Source of the DNA: Saccharothrix tamanrassetensis
Lineage (GTDB): Bacteria > Actinomycetota > Actinomycetes > Mycobacteriales > Pseudonocardiaceae
Direction of reading: 5' to 3'
NCBI RefSeq assembly: GCF_014203665.1
Contig: NZ_JACHJN010000006.1
Span: 434,001-498,000, forward strand
Length of the DNA stretch: 64,000 nt
A model generated the notes under the pieces. That model searched no databases, was not told where the DNA came from, and saw only the letters and a program-made list of their open reading frames with translations. How positions within the stretch are numbered: position 1 is the first letter of the stretch; each line of letters opens with the position of its first letter. The position numbers were made by a program, and so were the translations under genes. Positions 17,004-25,666 of the stretch are shown here, in pieces.

Positions 17004-17675
17004 GTGTCGCGAATCTCGTACGGCGGGCATCCGAGCCAGTTCGGTGAATTGTTGACGGTTGACGGGAGGGGCTCGTCCCCCATTGTCGTGGTCATCCACG
17101 GCGGGTTTTGGCATCAGCGTTATGGATTGGAGCTGGGACGCCCGCTCGCGGCCGATCTGGCTGCTCACGGCGTTGCCGCCTACAACGTCGAGTACCGGCG
17201 GGTAACCGGCGGCGGTGGATGGCCGGAAACCGGTAACGATGTTTTGGCCGCTATCGACGCGTTGGACGCCGATGTCGTCACCCTCGGACATTCGGCGGGT
17301 GGCCACCTGGCGGTGTGGGCGGCGGCACGGCACCCCCGCGTCATCGGAGCGGTCGCCCAGGCCGGTGTCCTGGACTTCCTCCGCCACCCGGAGATCACCC
17401 GGCGCGCGGCCGAACTGCTCGGCGGCAGTCCCGAACAGGTGCCCGAGCGGTACGCGGACGCGTCGCCGGCGGCGTTGCTGCCGATCGACAAGCCGATGGT
17501 GCTCGTGCACGGCGAGGACGACGAGGACGTGCCGATCGAGCAGAGCGTGGCGTTCGCCGCCGCGTCCGGCGCCGAGCTGGTCACCCTGCCCGGCGTCGGC
17601 CACATGGACCTGATCACGCCCGGCACGACCGCGTGGGCCACCTGCCGGGACGCCGCGCTCCGGCTGGCCCGCTAG
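17004..17675 (+). CDS. Alpha/beta hydrolase (esterase/kynurenine formamidase-like)
   Basis: A 223-residue alpha/beta hydrolase. VIHGGFWHQRYG is the HGGxW oxyanion motif of carboxylesterase/kynurenine formamidase-like enzymes. The nucleophile elbow is GHSAGG, the acid lies in LVHGEDDEDVP, and the catalytic His in LPGVGHMDL. GTG 17004 gives a compact N-terminus. GTG 16974 and the codon at 16944 are possible longer starts. No signal peptide is present, so it acts in the cytoplasm. The substrate is unknown. The gene is followed 10 bp later by the HIT gene. Confidence 0.82.
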   Translation: MSRISYGGHPSQFGELLTVDGRGSSPIVVVIHGGFWHQRYGLELGRPLAADLAAHGVAAYNVEYRRVTGGGGWPETGNDVLAAIDALDADVVTLGHSAGGHLAVWAAARHPRVIGAVAQAGVLDFLRHPEITRRAAELLGGSPEQVPERYADASPAALLPIDKPMVLVHGEDDEDVPIEQSVAFAAASGAELVTLPGVGHMDLITPGTTAWATCRDAALRLAR

Positions 17676-17685
17676 CCTGCGGGCC

Positions 17686-18027
17686 ATGTCCGACTGCCTG
17701 TTCTGCCGCATCGTCGCGGGCGAGATCCCGGCCACGATCGTGCACGAGACCGAGACGACCATGGCGTTCCGCGACATCGCGCCGCAGGCCCCGACGCACG
17801 TGGTGCTGGTGCCGAAGCTGCACTCGCCGGACGCCGTCGCCCTGGCCACCGCCGCGCCGGGCGTGCTGGACGACCTGTTCCTCGCGGCCGGCGAGGTGGC
17901 CGCGGCCGAGGGCGTCGACGAGGGCGGCTACCGGTTGCTGTTCAACACCGGCGCCGACGCCGGCCAGACGGTCTTCCACGCCCACCTGCACCTGCTCGGC
18001 GGGCGCGAACTCGGCGCGCTCGCCTAG
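17686..18027 (+). CDS. HIT family protein (histidine triad nucleotide-binding)
   Basis: A 113-residue HINT-type protein. It has the N-terminal CLFCRIVAGEIPA zinc-type segment and the histidine triad near the C-terminus (VFHAHLHLLGG). HINT proteins hydrolyse AMP-lysine or other phosphoramidates of adenosine. In actinobacteria a HIT gene regularly precedes phoH, and here two genes have been inserted between them. TAGCCT at 17673-17678 lies 7 nt before the ATG, which fits leaderless transcription. Confidence 0.95.
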   Translation: MSDCLFCRIVAGEIPATIVHETETTMAFRDIAPQAPTHVVLVPKLHSPDAVALATAAPGVLDDLFLAAGEVAAAEGVDEGGYRLLFNTGADAGQTVFHAHLHLLGGRELGALA

Positions 18028-18084
18028 ACCCGGCCCGGTCTCCGCAGGCCGTCGCTGCGGGGCGGGAGCCGCCGGACACCGTCC

Positions 18085-19467
18085 CTAGACGGCCTGCGGG
18101 AACGCCAGGACGCGGTCCGGGTCGTAGCGGCGGGCCACGTGGTGCAGCCTCGGGTGGTTGTCGCCGTAGTAGGCCCGCCGCCAGTCCGGCATCTCCGGGT
18201 CGATGTAGTTCACGTAGCCGGTGCCGAGGTCCAGCCCGTCGCGCACCGAGGCCAGTTCCCGCCGCGCCTGCGCCTCGCCCACCCCGCGCGCTTCCACGAA
18301 GAGTTGCGCGCTGGCGATCGCGTCCCGGTGCGGGAACGCCGTCTCCTCCGCCCCGACCCGCGCGATCGCCCCGCCGAACGAGTCGAACAGGATCGCGGTC
18401 GCCCGTTCGCCCTCCAGCAGCCCCACCACCAGCGCCGGGTCGAGCGGCTCCCGGACCATCCGCGACGAAGCCACGAACGGCGTCCCGGTGAACGGCGGAC
18501 ACCTGTCCAGGCATCCCGCGTAGTACCGCATGGCCGTCAGGTGGTCCATCGGTCGCAGGTCCCGCGCCAGTACCGGGACCTTCGCCGCCAACCGGTCCAG
18601 CAGCGGCGTCAGGGTCTCCGGCGTGCCCACCCAGCAGCCGGACACCAGCGCGCGCGTCGGGCGCCCCGAGTCCAGCCGGCACGCCGCCCACATCTCGTCC
18701 GGCAGACCGACCATCCACTCCTGCCAGGCCCCGAACACGTCCACCGCCGCGCCCGCCGGGGTGCGCAACTCGAACGGCACCAGGTCGCGGGCCGACTCGG
18801 TGGCGAACCGGAACGACGTGACGACCCCGAAGTTCCCGCCACCGCCGCCGCGCAGCGCCCAGAACAGGTCCGGCTCGTGCTCCGCGTCCACCTCCCGCAC
18901 CGACCCGTCCGGCGTGACGATCCGCGCGCCGCGCAGGTAGTCGCAGGTCAGCCCGTACTTCCGGGCCACCACGCTGATCCCGCCACCGAGCGCCAACCCG
19001 GCGACGCCGACGCTGCGGCACGTCCCGGCGGGCAGCAGCCGACCGGCCGCGCCCAGCCCTTCGTACAGGTCGATCATCGAGGTGCCCGCGCCGACCACCG
19101 ACTCACCGCCGGCCTCGACCCGGTTCAGCGCGGCCAGGTCGACGACCAGCCCGTCCTCGGGCACCGAGTAGCCCGCGTAGCTGTGCCGACCGGACCGCGC
19201 GGCGACCGGGAGGCGTTCCGCCGAGGCGAACTCCAGGCACCGCGCCACGTCGGACTCCACCGCGCACAGGGCGATCGCCGCAGGCCGGCGGCGCGCGTAC
19301 ACCAGGTTGTAGGGACGCCGGACGGTGTCGTAGTCGGCGTCGCCGGGCAACACCAGCCGGCCGGTCAGCACCCGGCGCAGCCGGTTCCAGTCCCGGTCCC
19401 AGCCGCCCAGCGCCACCAGGCCGGTCGCGCCGAGGAACGTCCTGCGGTCGAACTCCACGGCCCTCAC
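18085..19467 (-). CDS. FAD-linked oxidoreductase, berberine bridge enzyme-like (Tat substrate)
   Basis: A 460-residue VAO/PCMH flavoprotein. The N-terminus DRRTFLGATGLVALGG is a twin-arginine export signal. H95 in RSGRHSYAGYS is the usual 8-alpha-histidyl FAD ligand, and C150 in TCRSVGVAGLALGGG lies where 6-S-cysteinyl attachment occurs, so bicovalent FAD is expected. The C-terminal BBE segment ends YYGDNHPRLHHVARRYDPDRVLAFPQAV. The family oxidises sugars, alkaloids and antibiotic intermediates, and the substrate here cannot be deduced. It lies between two genes of the conserved core and converges on the HIT gene, so it looks like an accessory insertion. Confidence 0.87.
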   Translation of the reverse strand: MRAVEFDRRTFLGATGLVALGGWDRDWNRLRRVLTGRLVLPGDADYDTVRRPYNLVYARRRPAAIALCAVESDVARCLEFASAERLPVAARSGRHSYAGYSVPEDGLVVDLAALNRVEAGGESVVGAGTSMIDLYEGLGAAGRLLPAGTCRSVGVAGLALGGGISVVARKYGLTCDYLRGARIVTPDGSVREVDAEHEPDLFWALRGGGGGNFGVVTSFRFATESARDLVPFELRTPAGAAVDVFGAWQEWMVGLPDEMWAACRLDSGRPTRALVSGCWVGTPETLTPLLDRLAAKVPVLARDLRPMDHLTAMRYYAGCLDRCPPFTGTPFVASSRMVREPLDPALVVGLLEGERATAILFDSFGGAIARVGAEETAFPHRDAIASAQLFVEARGVGEAQARRELASVRDGLDLGTGYVNYIDPEMPDWRRAYYGDNHPRLHHVARRYDPDRVLAFPQAV

Positions 19468-19519
19468 CCCCCACCACCATGGTGGACCTGAGTGACGTGC
19501 GACACAGCCGTCTATCGGG

Positions 19520-20335
19520 TCATCCGAGCGCCTGCATCACCGGCGCGTAGAGCCGGCCGCGGTCCCCGGTGAGGTCGCCGCGCACCATCTGGTCCACCTC
19601 GAACCGGGCGGGCATCCCGTTCGCCGACAGCCACGCCGCCAGCTCCGGGTCCGCCACGTCCACCCGCGCCGGCCCGTCCCCCGCCAGGTCCGCGATCAGC
19701 GCTTTCGCCGTCCCGACCGAGTCCGCGACCACCGGCCCGACCATCAGCCGGTCGGTGTTGCGCCAGGACGCCGCGAACCCGCCGTCGGCCACCCGCACCT
19801 CGTGCGCGAAGTCGAACAGCCGCGCCCACATCGCCGACCGGTCCGCGCCGAACACCGCCGCGTCCTCGGCCACCACCCGCGCCCGGTCCGCCCGTCCGGC
19901 CGGCCTGCTCACCCCCGACGGCGGCGCGGTCAACGTGCCGAAGTGCCCGGCCGTCCGGCCCACCGACCGGAACCCCAGCTTCTCGTACAGCGGCTTGCCG
20001 AAAGCCGTGGCGTACAGCGAGACGAGCGGGATGTCCGCGAACGCCAGCGCGTGCTCCACCACCCGCCGGCCCAACCCGCGCCCGCCGTGGCCGCGGGCTA
20101 CCAGCACCATGCTCAGCGCCGCGTGCACGTCACCGAAGCGGGTGACGACCGCGGTGCCGACCAGGTCGACGCCGTCGAACACGCCGAACCCGGTGCCGGC
20201 AGTGAGCAGGAACCACCACTTGGCGGGCTCCGGCGGCCAGTCCCGGTCGGCCGCCAGGGCGACACAAGCCGACACGTCAGCCGGGGTGAGGGCGCGCAAG
20301 GTCTCCACGCCGTCGAGTACACCTGCCGTGTCCAA
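19520..20335 (-). CDS. GNAT family N-acetyltransferase with C-terminal extension
   Basis: A 271-residue protein with an N-terminal GNAT domain. MVLVARGHGGRGLGRRVVEHAL is the acetyl-CoA loop, and LYATAFGKPLYEKLGFRSVGR is the late GNAT strand. A second region of about 120 residues (from roughly residue 150) resembles the degenerate second half of two-domain acetyltransferases. A GTG at codon 10 (VETLRALTP) is an alternative start. The substrate is unknown. It is divergent from phoH. Confidence 0.8.
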   Translation of the reverse strand: MDTAGVLDGVETLRALTPADVSACVALAADRDWPPEPAKWWFLLTAGTGFGVFDGVDLVGTAVVTRFGDVHAALSMVLVARGHGGRGLGRRVVEHALAFADIPLVSLYATAFGKPLYEKLGFRSVGRTAGHFGTLTAPPSGVSRPAGRADRARVVAEDAAVFGADRSAMWARLFDFAHEVRVADGGFAASWRNTDRLMVGPVVADSVGTAKALIADLAGDGPARVDVADPELAAWLSANGMPARFEVDQMVRGDLTGDRGRLYAPVMQALG

Positions 20336-20459
20336 CCGGTTTCCCGTTCCCGGTTCTTACTCCGGTGCGCGGTGTCGGTGGGGGCGGCTAGCATCGGTGG
20401 CAGTAGGTCAAGTACACCCGAGTTCGGCGCGAACGCGCAGGAAGCAGGCCCGAGGCCAC

Positions 20460-22610
20460 GTGGCCGACACCGCAGACAACACGCCGCAGGCCGGCCACGC
20501 CGCGGCTGACGCCCAGTCCAAGTTCGCCGTGCCCGACGGCGCGGTGCTCGCCCTGCTCGGTTCGCGCGACGAGAACCTCCGGCTCGCGGAGGAACTGCTC
20601 GACGCCGACGTGCACGTGCGCGGCAACGAGATCACCCTGTCCGGCCAACCCGCCGACGTGGCGTTCGCCGAGCGCGTGTTCAGCGAGCTGATCACCCTCG
20701 CCGGCCGCGGCCAGCAGGTCGGCCCGGACACGGTCCGCCGCACCGTCGCCATGCTGTCCGCGGGCACCAGCGAGTCACCCGCCGAGGTGCTCAGCCTGGA
20801 CATCATCTCCCGGCGCGGGCGCACCATCCGCCCGAAGACGCTGAACCAGAAGCACTACGTCGACGCGATCGACCAGAACACCGTGGTCTTCGGCATCGGC
20901 CCGGCGGGCACCGGCAAGACGTACCTGGCGATGGCGAAAGCCGTGCAGGCGCTCCAGGCCAAGCAGGTCAACCGGATCATCCTCACCCGCCCCGCGGTCG
21001 AAGCGGGCGAGCGGCTGGGCTACCTGCCCGGCACGCTCTACGAGAAGATCGACCCGTACCTGCGCCCCCTGTACGACGCGCTGCACGACATGGTCGACCC
21101 CGAGTCGATCCCGCGCCTGACCCAGGCGGGCACCATCGAGGTCGCCCCCCTGGCCTACATGCGCGGCCGGGCGCAACCGGTCTCCACCGACGTGCTGACC
21201 CCGGACGGCTTCCGCCCCATCGGCGAGCTGGAGGTCGGTGACCTGGTCATCGGCTCGAACGGCGAGCCGACCCCCGTCCTCGGCGTCTACCCCCAGGGCG
21301 AGAAGGACGTCTACCGGGTCACCGCGCAGGACGGGGCGTCCACGCTGTGCTGCGGGGACCACCTCTGGACCGTGCGGACCGCCTCCGACCACCGGCGCGA
21401 CGAGCCCTGGCGGGTCCTGGAGACCAAGGAGCTGATCGGCGACCTGGGCGCGGCACCCGCCCGGCGGTACGAACTGCCGCTGCTCAGCGCGCCGGCCTGC
21501 CAACCGGAGCGGCCGTTCCCCCTGGACCCGTACGCGCTCGGCCTGCTGCTCGGCGACGGCCGCCCGACGGGCTCGCACAGCCCCGCCACCGAGGACGGGG
21601 AAGCCGTCCCCACGTCGGACGCCGCGCTGACCGGCGCCGAGGTGCGCCGTGAGGTCCACGCGGACCGCACCCCCGACCGGGTGCGGACCGCCGGTGCCGT
21701 GGCCACGCTGGAGGACCCGGTCACCGAGGCGCTCGGTTCACTGAGCCCGCTCGGCACCCACCCGCACACGAGGTTCGTCCCGGACGTCTACCTGGACAAC
21801 ACCGCGCACGTTCGGCTGGCCGTCCTCCAAGGGCTGCTGGACGCCGCCGGCGAGCCGGTGACCGGAGTCGACCGCACCTGCGGGATCCGGTACACGACCA
21901 CGTCCCCCGCGCTGAGGGACGGCGTGCTCCGCCTGGTCCGGTCCCTGGGCGGCGTCGCCCACGTCCACCGCCGGCCGGCGACCGGCCGGGCACCGGAATG
22001 TGCGGACGACCGCCCGGAGCCGCACCTCCGCGACACCCACCTCGTCGACATCAGGCTGCCCGAAGGCGTCGAGCCGTTCCGGCTGGCCCACAAGCAGCAG
22101 GAGTACCGGGCAGCAGGGGGCGGCGGGCGGCCGGAGCGGTTCATCGACCGCATCGAACCGGCCGGTCGCGCCGAAGCGGTCTGCATCCAGGTGGCGGCGG
22201 CCGACTCGCTCTACGTCACCGAGGACTACCTGCTCACGCACAACACGCTCAACGACGCGTTCATCATCCTGGACGAGGCGCAGAACACCACGCCCGAGCA
22301 GATGAAGATGTTCCTCACCCGACTCGGCTTCGGCTCCAAGATCGTGGTGACCGGCGACATCACCCAGATCGACCTGCCCGGCGGGCAGCGGTCCGGGCTC
22401 AAGGTCGTCAAGGACATCCTCGACGGCGTGGACGACGTCCACTTCTCCATCCTGACCAGCAGCGACGTGGTCCGCCACCGGCTGGTCGCGGACATCGTCG
22501 ACGCCTACGAGAAGTGGCAGGTCGAACAGGACGAACACGACCTGGGCGAGGGCCGGCAGCAGCATGCCGGACCCGGTGCGCGGTCACGAGGGCACCGCCG
22601 GGGACGATAG
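20460..22610 (+). CDS. phoH: PhoH-like ATPase precursor interrupted by an intein
   Basis: The 716-residue precursor consists of 358 extein and 358 intein residues. The extein is a PhoH-family P-loop ATPase, often linked to RNA metabolism: Walker A GPAGTGKT (147-154), [16 protein letters not shown], and after the intein the Walker [25 protein letters not shown] and [16 protein letters not shown]. The intein lies between YMRGR (ending at R237) and T596 (TLNDAF), a conserved stretch just before Walker B, so splicing is needed for function. GTG 20460 was chosen by position relative to upstream GCAGGAAG and the usual length. ybeY follows, as in most actinobacteria. Confidence 0.93.
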   Translation: MADTADNTPQAGHAAADAQSKFAVPDGAVLALLGSRDENLRLAEELLDADVHVRGNEITLSGQPADVAFAERVFSELITLAGRGQQVGPDTVRRTVAMLSAGTSESPAEVLSLDIISRRGRTIRPKTLNQKHYVDAIDQNTVVFGIGPAGTGKTYLAMAKAVQALQAKQVNRIILTRPAVEAGERLGYLPGTLYEKIDPYLRPLYDALHDMVDPESIPRLTQAGTIEVAPLAYMRGRAQPVSTDVLTPDGFRPIGELEVGDLVIGSNGEPTPVLGVYPQGEKDVYRVTAQDGASTLCCGDHLWTVRTASDHRRDEPWRVLETKELIGDLGAAPARRYELPLLSAPACQPERPFPLDPYALGLLLGDGRPTGSHSPATEDGEAVPTSDAALTGAEVRREVHADRTPDRVRTAGAVATLEDPVTEALGSLSPLGTHPHTRFVPDVYLDNTAHVRLAVLQGLLDAAGEPVTGVDRTCGIRYTTTSPALRDGVLRLVRSLGGVAHVHRRPATGRAPECADDRPEPHLRDTHLVDIRLPEGVEPFRLAHKQQEYRAAGGGGRPERFIDRIEPAGRAEAVCIQVAAADSLYVTEDYLLTHNTLNDAFIILDEAQNTTPEQMKMFLTRLGFGSKIVVTGDITQIDLPGGQRSGLKVVKDILDGVDDVHFSILTSSDVVRHRLVADIVDAYEKWQVEQDEHDLGEGRQQHAGPGARSRGHRRGR
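21171..22244 (+). mobile_element. Class-3-type intein with degenerate LAGLIDADG endonuclease inside PhoH
   Basis: 358 codons, from Ala ([14 protein letters not shown]) to the C-terminal His-Asn (LLTHN), before extein Thr. The first residue is Ala, not Cys or Ser. The class 3 triplet W-C-T is visible: W66 in block B (CCGDHLW), C338 in block F (AVCIQV), and Thr as the +1 residue. The endonuclease has two LAGLIDADG-like helices, [10 protein letters not shown] (D129 kept) and [10 protein letters not shown], where the second catalytic Asp is replaced by A226. Splicing is therefore expected, with homing probably lost. Intein boundaries follow from PhoH alignment logic. Confidence 0.88.
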
Positions 22611-22615
22611 GCGCC

Positions 22616-23170
22616 GTGAGCATCGAGATCGCGAACGAATCCGGCGTGACCGTGGACGAGCCGTCCATCGTCTCCGCCGCCCGGTTCGCGCTGGACCGGA
22701 TGGGCGTCAGCCCGTTGGCCGAGCTGTCCGTCCTGCTGGTCGAACTGGACGTGATGGCCGACCTGCACCAGCGCTGGATGGACCTGCCCGGACCGACGGA
22801 CGTCATGGCGTTCCCGATGGACGAGCTGGACTCGGCCCGCCGACCCGACGCGGCGGGCCTGGGCCCGGCGCTGCTCGGCGACATCGTGCTGTGCCCGGCG
22901 TTCGCCAAGGACCAGGCGAAGAAAGCGGGCCACGGCCTGCTCGACGAGCTGCACCTGCTGACCGTGCACGGCGTGCTGCACCTGCTGGGCTACGACCACG
23001 CCGAGCCCGCCGAGGAGCGCGAGATGTTCACCCTGCAGAACCGGATCCTGGGCGACTTCCGCACCGCCGCCGCCGAAGCCGAGCGCACCGCCGCGCAGCG
23101 CGAGGCCGACTCGAAACTGCTCGGGGCGGTGGGCCTGGAGGATTCCGACAGGCCCGACCCGACCACCTGA
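22616..23170 (+). CDS. ybeY: Endoribonuclease YbeY (rRNA maturation factor)
   Basis: A 184-residue metalloprotein with the hallmark zinc site [11 protein letters not shown] (three His) and the upstream segment [12 protein letters not shown]. YbeY takes part in 16S rRNA 3'-end processing and ribosome quality control. The C-terminal 25 residues are a variable tail. The GTG start lies 5 bp after the phoH stop, so it is co-expressed with the intein-containing gene. Confidence 0.96.
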   Translation: MSIEIANESGVTVDEPSIVSAARFALDRMGVSPLAELSVLLVELDVMADLHQRWMDLPGPTDVMAFPMDELDSARRPDAAGLGPALLGDIVLCPAFAKDQAKKAGHGLLDELHLLTVHGVLHLLGYDHAEPAEEREMFTLQNRILGDFRTAAAEAERTAAQREADSKLLGAVGLEDSDRPDPTT

Positions 23171-23180
23171 GGCGGCCGCG

Positions 23181-24482
23181 GTGACGGGGGACTCCACCAG
23201 CCTGATCGTGCTGGCGGTACTGCTGGTGCTCGGTGCGGGCGCGTTCGCCGGCGCGGACGCCGCACTCGGCACGGTGTCACGGGCACGCGTCGAAGCGTTG
23301 CAGCGGCAGGGCCGGGCGGGCACCCGGCAGCTCATCCAGGTGCTGGCCGACCGGCCCCGGCACGTCAACCTGCTGCTGTTGCTGCGCCTGGGCTGCGAGC
23401 TGTCGGCGACCGTGCTGGTCACCGTGGTGTGCCTGCGGCTGATCGGCACCGGCTGGGTGGCCGTGCTGGTCGCCGGCCTGAGCATGCTCGTCGTGTCGTA
23501 CGTGCTGGTCGGCGTCGGCCCGCGGACCATCGGCCGGCAGCACCCGTACGCGGTGAGCCTGGTGGCCGCCGGACCGATCCGCGTGCTCGGCCGCGTGCTG
23601 GGACCGCTGTCGAGACTGCTGATCCTGGTCGGCAACGCCATCACCCCCGGCAAGGGCTTCCGCGAAGGCCCGTTCTCCTCCGAGGTCGAGCTGCGCGAAC
23701 TGGTCGACATGGCGCAGGAACGCGGCGTCGTGGACGAGGGCGAACGCGAGATGATCCACTCGGTGTTCGAACTCGGTGACACCATCGCGCGCGAGGTGAT
23801 GGTGCCGCGCACCGAGATCGTGTGGATCGAGCAGGCCAAGTCGGTGCGGCAGGCGCTGGCGCTGTCCCTGCGCACCGGGTACACCCGGGTGCCGGTGATC
23901 GGCGAGAGCGTGGACGACATCGTCGGCGTGGTGAACCTCAAGGACCTGGTGCGGCTGACGCTGTCCGAGGAACCGAACGGCACGACCGTCGCGGACGTGA
24001 TGAAGCCGGCGTCGTTCATCCCCGACTCCAAGCCCATCGCCGACCTGCTGCGCGAGATGCAGCTGTCCCGCAACCACCTGGCGGTGGTGGTGGACGAATA
24101 CGGTGGCACGGCGGGACTGCTGACGATCGAGGACATCCTGGAGGAGATCGTCGGGGAGATCACCGACGAGTCCGACACCGACGACCGCCCGCCGGTCGAG
24201 CACCTGACCGACGGCTCGGTCCGGGTCAGCGCCCGGCTGCCGGTGGACGACCTGGACGCGTTGTTCGGCACCGAGCTGGACGACCACGAGGTGGAGACGG
24301 TCGGCGGCCTGCTCGCCCAACGCCTGGGCCGCGTGCCGCTGCCCGGTACCGAGGCGGAGATCGCCGGCCTGCGCATGCGCGCGGAAGGCGGCAAGGACGA
24401 ACGCGGGCGGATGCGCATCACCACGGTGCTCGTCCGCCCGGTGAACGGCGACAACAGCCCGGAAGGAACCCCAGGTGACTGA
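23181..24482 (+). CDS. CNNM/CorC-type transporter: DUF21 membrane domain with CBS pair
   Basis: A 433-residue protein with an N-terminal DUF21 domain of about four membrane helices (residues about 5-150). A CBS pair follows (VMVPRTEIVWIEQAKSVRQAL... and VADVMKPASFIPDSKPIADLL), then a C-terminal CorC_HlyC domain (VSARLPVDDLDALFGTEL). The family is called hemolysin-like by history but is related to magnesium/cobalt efflux. It starts at GTG 11 bp after ybeY and overlaps the next gene by 8 bp, the standard phoH-ybeY-CBS-era arrangement. Confidence 0.92.
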   Translation: MTGDSTSLIVLAVLLVLGAGAFAGADAALGTVSRARVEALQRQGRAGTRQLIQVLADRPRHVNLLLLLRLGCELSATVLVTVVCLRLIGTGWVAVLVAGLSMLVVSYVLVGVGPRTIGRQHPYAVSLVAAGPIRVLGRVLGPLSRLLILVGNAITPGKGFREGPFSSEVELRELVDMAQERGVVDEGEREMIHSVFELGDTIAREVMVPRTEIVWIEQAKSVRQALALSLRTGYTRVPVIGESVDDIVGVVNLKDLVRLTLSEEPNGTTVADVMKPASFIPDSKPIADLLREMQLSRNHLAVVVDEYGGTAGLLTIEDILEEIVGEITDESDTDDRPPVEHLTDGSVRVSARLPVDDLDALFGTELDDHEVETVGGLLAQRLGRVPLPGTEAEIAGLRMRAEGGKDERGRMRITTVLVRPVNGDNSPEGTPGD

Positions 24483-24837
24483 CTCCACCCCCGCGACGAC
24501 GCCGACGACCTCCCTCGACCCGGAGGACACCAAGATCATCACGCTGGCCCGCTCGGCCCGCGCCCGCACGGGAGCGGCCGAAGGCGCGGCCGTCCGCGAC
24601 ACCGACGGGCGGACCTACGCGGCGACCACGGTCGCGCTGCCGTCCCTGCGCCTGACCGCCCTCCAGGCCGCCGTGGCCGCCGCCGTGTCCAGCGGCGCGG
24701 AAGGCCTGGAAGCCGCCGCCGTGGTGACCGGTGCCGACGCCGTGGACGCGGACTCCGTCAACGCGGTCCGTGACCTGACCGCCGACGCCCCCGTCTTCCG
24801 CGCCGACGCGTCCGGTGCGCTCCGGGACACCGTGTAG
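24475..24837 (+). CDS. Cytidine deaminase-like protein lacking the zinc site
   Basis: A 120-residue protein whose fold order resembles small cytidine deaminases: GAAVRDTDGRTYAATTVALPSLRLTALQAAVAAAVSSGA aligns with the GAAVR...CAERTAV region. The zinc-binding and catalytic C-A-E is replaced by T-A-L, and no PCxxC follows, so deaminase activity is not expected. Comparable proteins sit between the CBS-domain gene and era in other actinobacteria. A regulatory or nucleoside-binding role would be guesswork. It overlaps both neighbours. Confidence 0.78.
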   Translation: MTDSTPATTPTTSLDPEDTKIITLARSARARTGAAEGAAVRDTDGRTYAATTVALPSLRLTALQAAVAAAVSSGAEGLEAAAVVTGADAVDADSVNAVRDLTADAPVFRADASGALRDTV

Positions 24838-25163
24838 TGGTGCACGTGACGGTGTGCCGCGGCTGCTGCTGCGGCACCGTGAAGAAGCACCCCGACTACG
24901 ACCACGAGGAGCAGTTGCGCCGCCTGGAGGCCCTGGCCGTCGGGTCCGGCGGACGGGTGCGCGTGCGGACCGCCGACTGCCTCGACGCCTGCGAGAACTC
25001 CAACGTCGTCGTCGTGAAGCCGGCGGGCGGAAAACCGGTGTGGCTCGGCTTCGTGCTGCACGACGCCGTGATGGACGACCTGGAAGCCTGGCTGACCTCC
25101 GGCGGCCCCCTGCCGGCGAACCTCGACCTGAACCGCATCGTCCCGCCCGCACAGCAGGCTTGA
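24837..25163 (+). CDS. (2Fe-2S) ferredoxin-like, thioredoxin-fold protein
   Basis: A 108-residue protein with VCRGCCCGTVKKHP at the N-terminus and RTADCLDACENSNVVVVKP in the middle. Spacing of these cysteines is that of thioredoxin-like [2Fe-2S] ferredoxins. The C-terminus has FVLHDAVMDDLEAWL. The GTG start overlaps the preceding stop (TAGTG). An electron-transfer role is inferred from the family, and no partner is evident among the neighbours. Confidence 0.8.
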   Translation: MVHVTVCRGCCCGTVKKHPDYDHEEQLRRLEALAVGSGGRVRVRTADCLDACENSNVVVVKPAGGKPVWLGFVLHDAVMDDLEAWLTSGGPLPANLDLNRIVPPAQQA

Positions 25164-25240
25164 GGCCTGCGTTCCGCCCGCACAGCAGGTGTGAGTCCTG
25201 CACGGTGGGGGACGTGATCGAGCGGATCAAGTCCCCCGTC

Positions 25241-25330
25241 CGCCGGTGAGCGCGTCTCCCGGTGAGCGCCACCCCCGGGTCTCCCGGTGAGCGCCATCCC
25301 CGGTGAGCGCGACCCCGGTGATAGCGACCG
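25241..25330. repeat. Imperfect repeats of CCGGTGAGCGC
   Basis: At least four copies of CCGGTGAGCGC, beginning near 25242, 25259, 25283 and 25300, with a decayed fifth near 25315. Spacing is irregular (17-24 bp). Just upstream, the 13-mer CCCGCACAGCAGG occurs twice (around 25146 and 25178). Nothing here reads as a gene. The stretch is likely repeat-expanded spacer DNA. Confidence 0.6.
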
Positions 25331-25357
25331 ACCGGACAGCGACCGCAAGCGGCGCGT

Positions 25358-25429
25358 CAACCGACGCCAAGCCAATCAGGCCAACCGACGCCAAGCCAAT
25401 CAGGCCAACCGACGCCAAGCCAATCAGGA
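25358..25429. repeat. 24-bp tandem repeat, three copies
   Basis: The unit CAACCGACGCCAAGCCAATCAGGC begins at 25358, 25382 and 25406; the third copy diverges at its last base. Copies are otherwise identical. It sits in the 503-bp gap between the ferredoxin-like gene and era (25164-25666). The rest of the gap (25430-25654) holds no convincing ORF. A GACAAT box ends 6 nt before the era start. Confidence 0.85.
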
Positions 25430-25666
25430 CGAACGCGCGCGTGCCCGCCGGGCCGGTGCCATACGACCCCCGCCGCGCCTCGCCTCCATACTTCCTCGGC
25501 AACGAAAACGCCGCGCCGAAAGTGCCCGAGAAGTCCCGAAAACCGGCTGGTTCACGACATGGAGTGAAATCTCCGGCGGCAGGACAACCGGACGGGCTTC
25601 CCGGAGCATTGCGGTCTGGACGAGGGGTGGAGGGGCGCGGTCGGCGGGGGCGGGGACAATGGGCGG

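Noticed and set aside
16766-17047. Plus-strand 93-codon frame before the alpha/beta hydrolase
   Set aside because: It spans the terminator hairpin and has no family resemblance.
19569-20459. Long in-frame extension upstream of PhoH (about 300 codons)
   Set aside because: It lies antisense to the GNAT gene at 19520-20335, has no family resemblance, and PhoH proteins start near GTG 20460.
25241-25429. CRISPR-like array
   Set aside because: The 24-bp units are directly adjacent without spacers, the other repeats are irregular, and no cas genes are present.
25227-25502. Minus-strand frame with three GLIGLASV repeats
   Set aside because: It is only the translation of the 24-bp DNA repeat, with no start context or family match.
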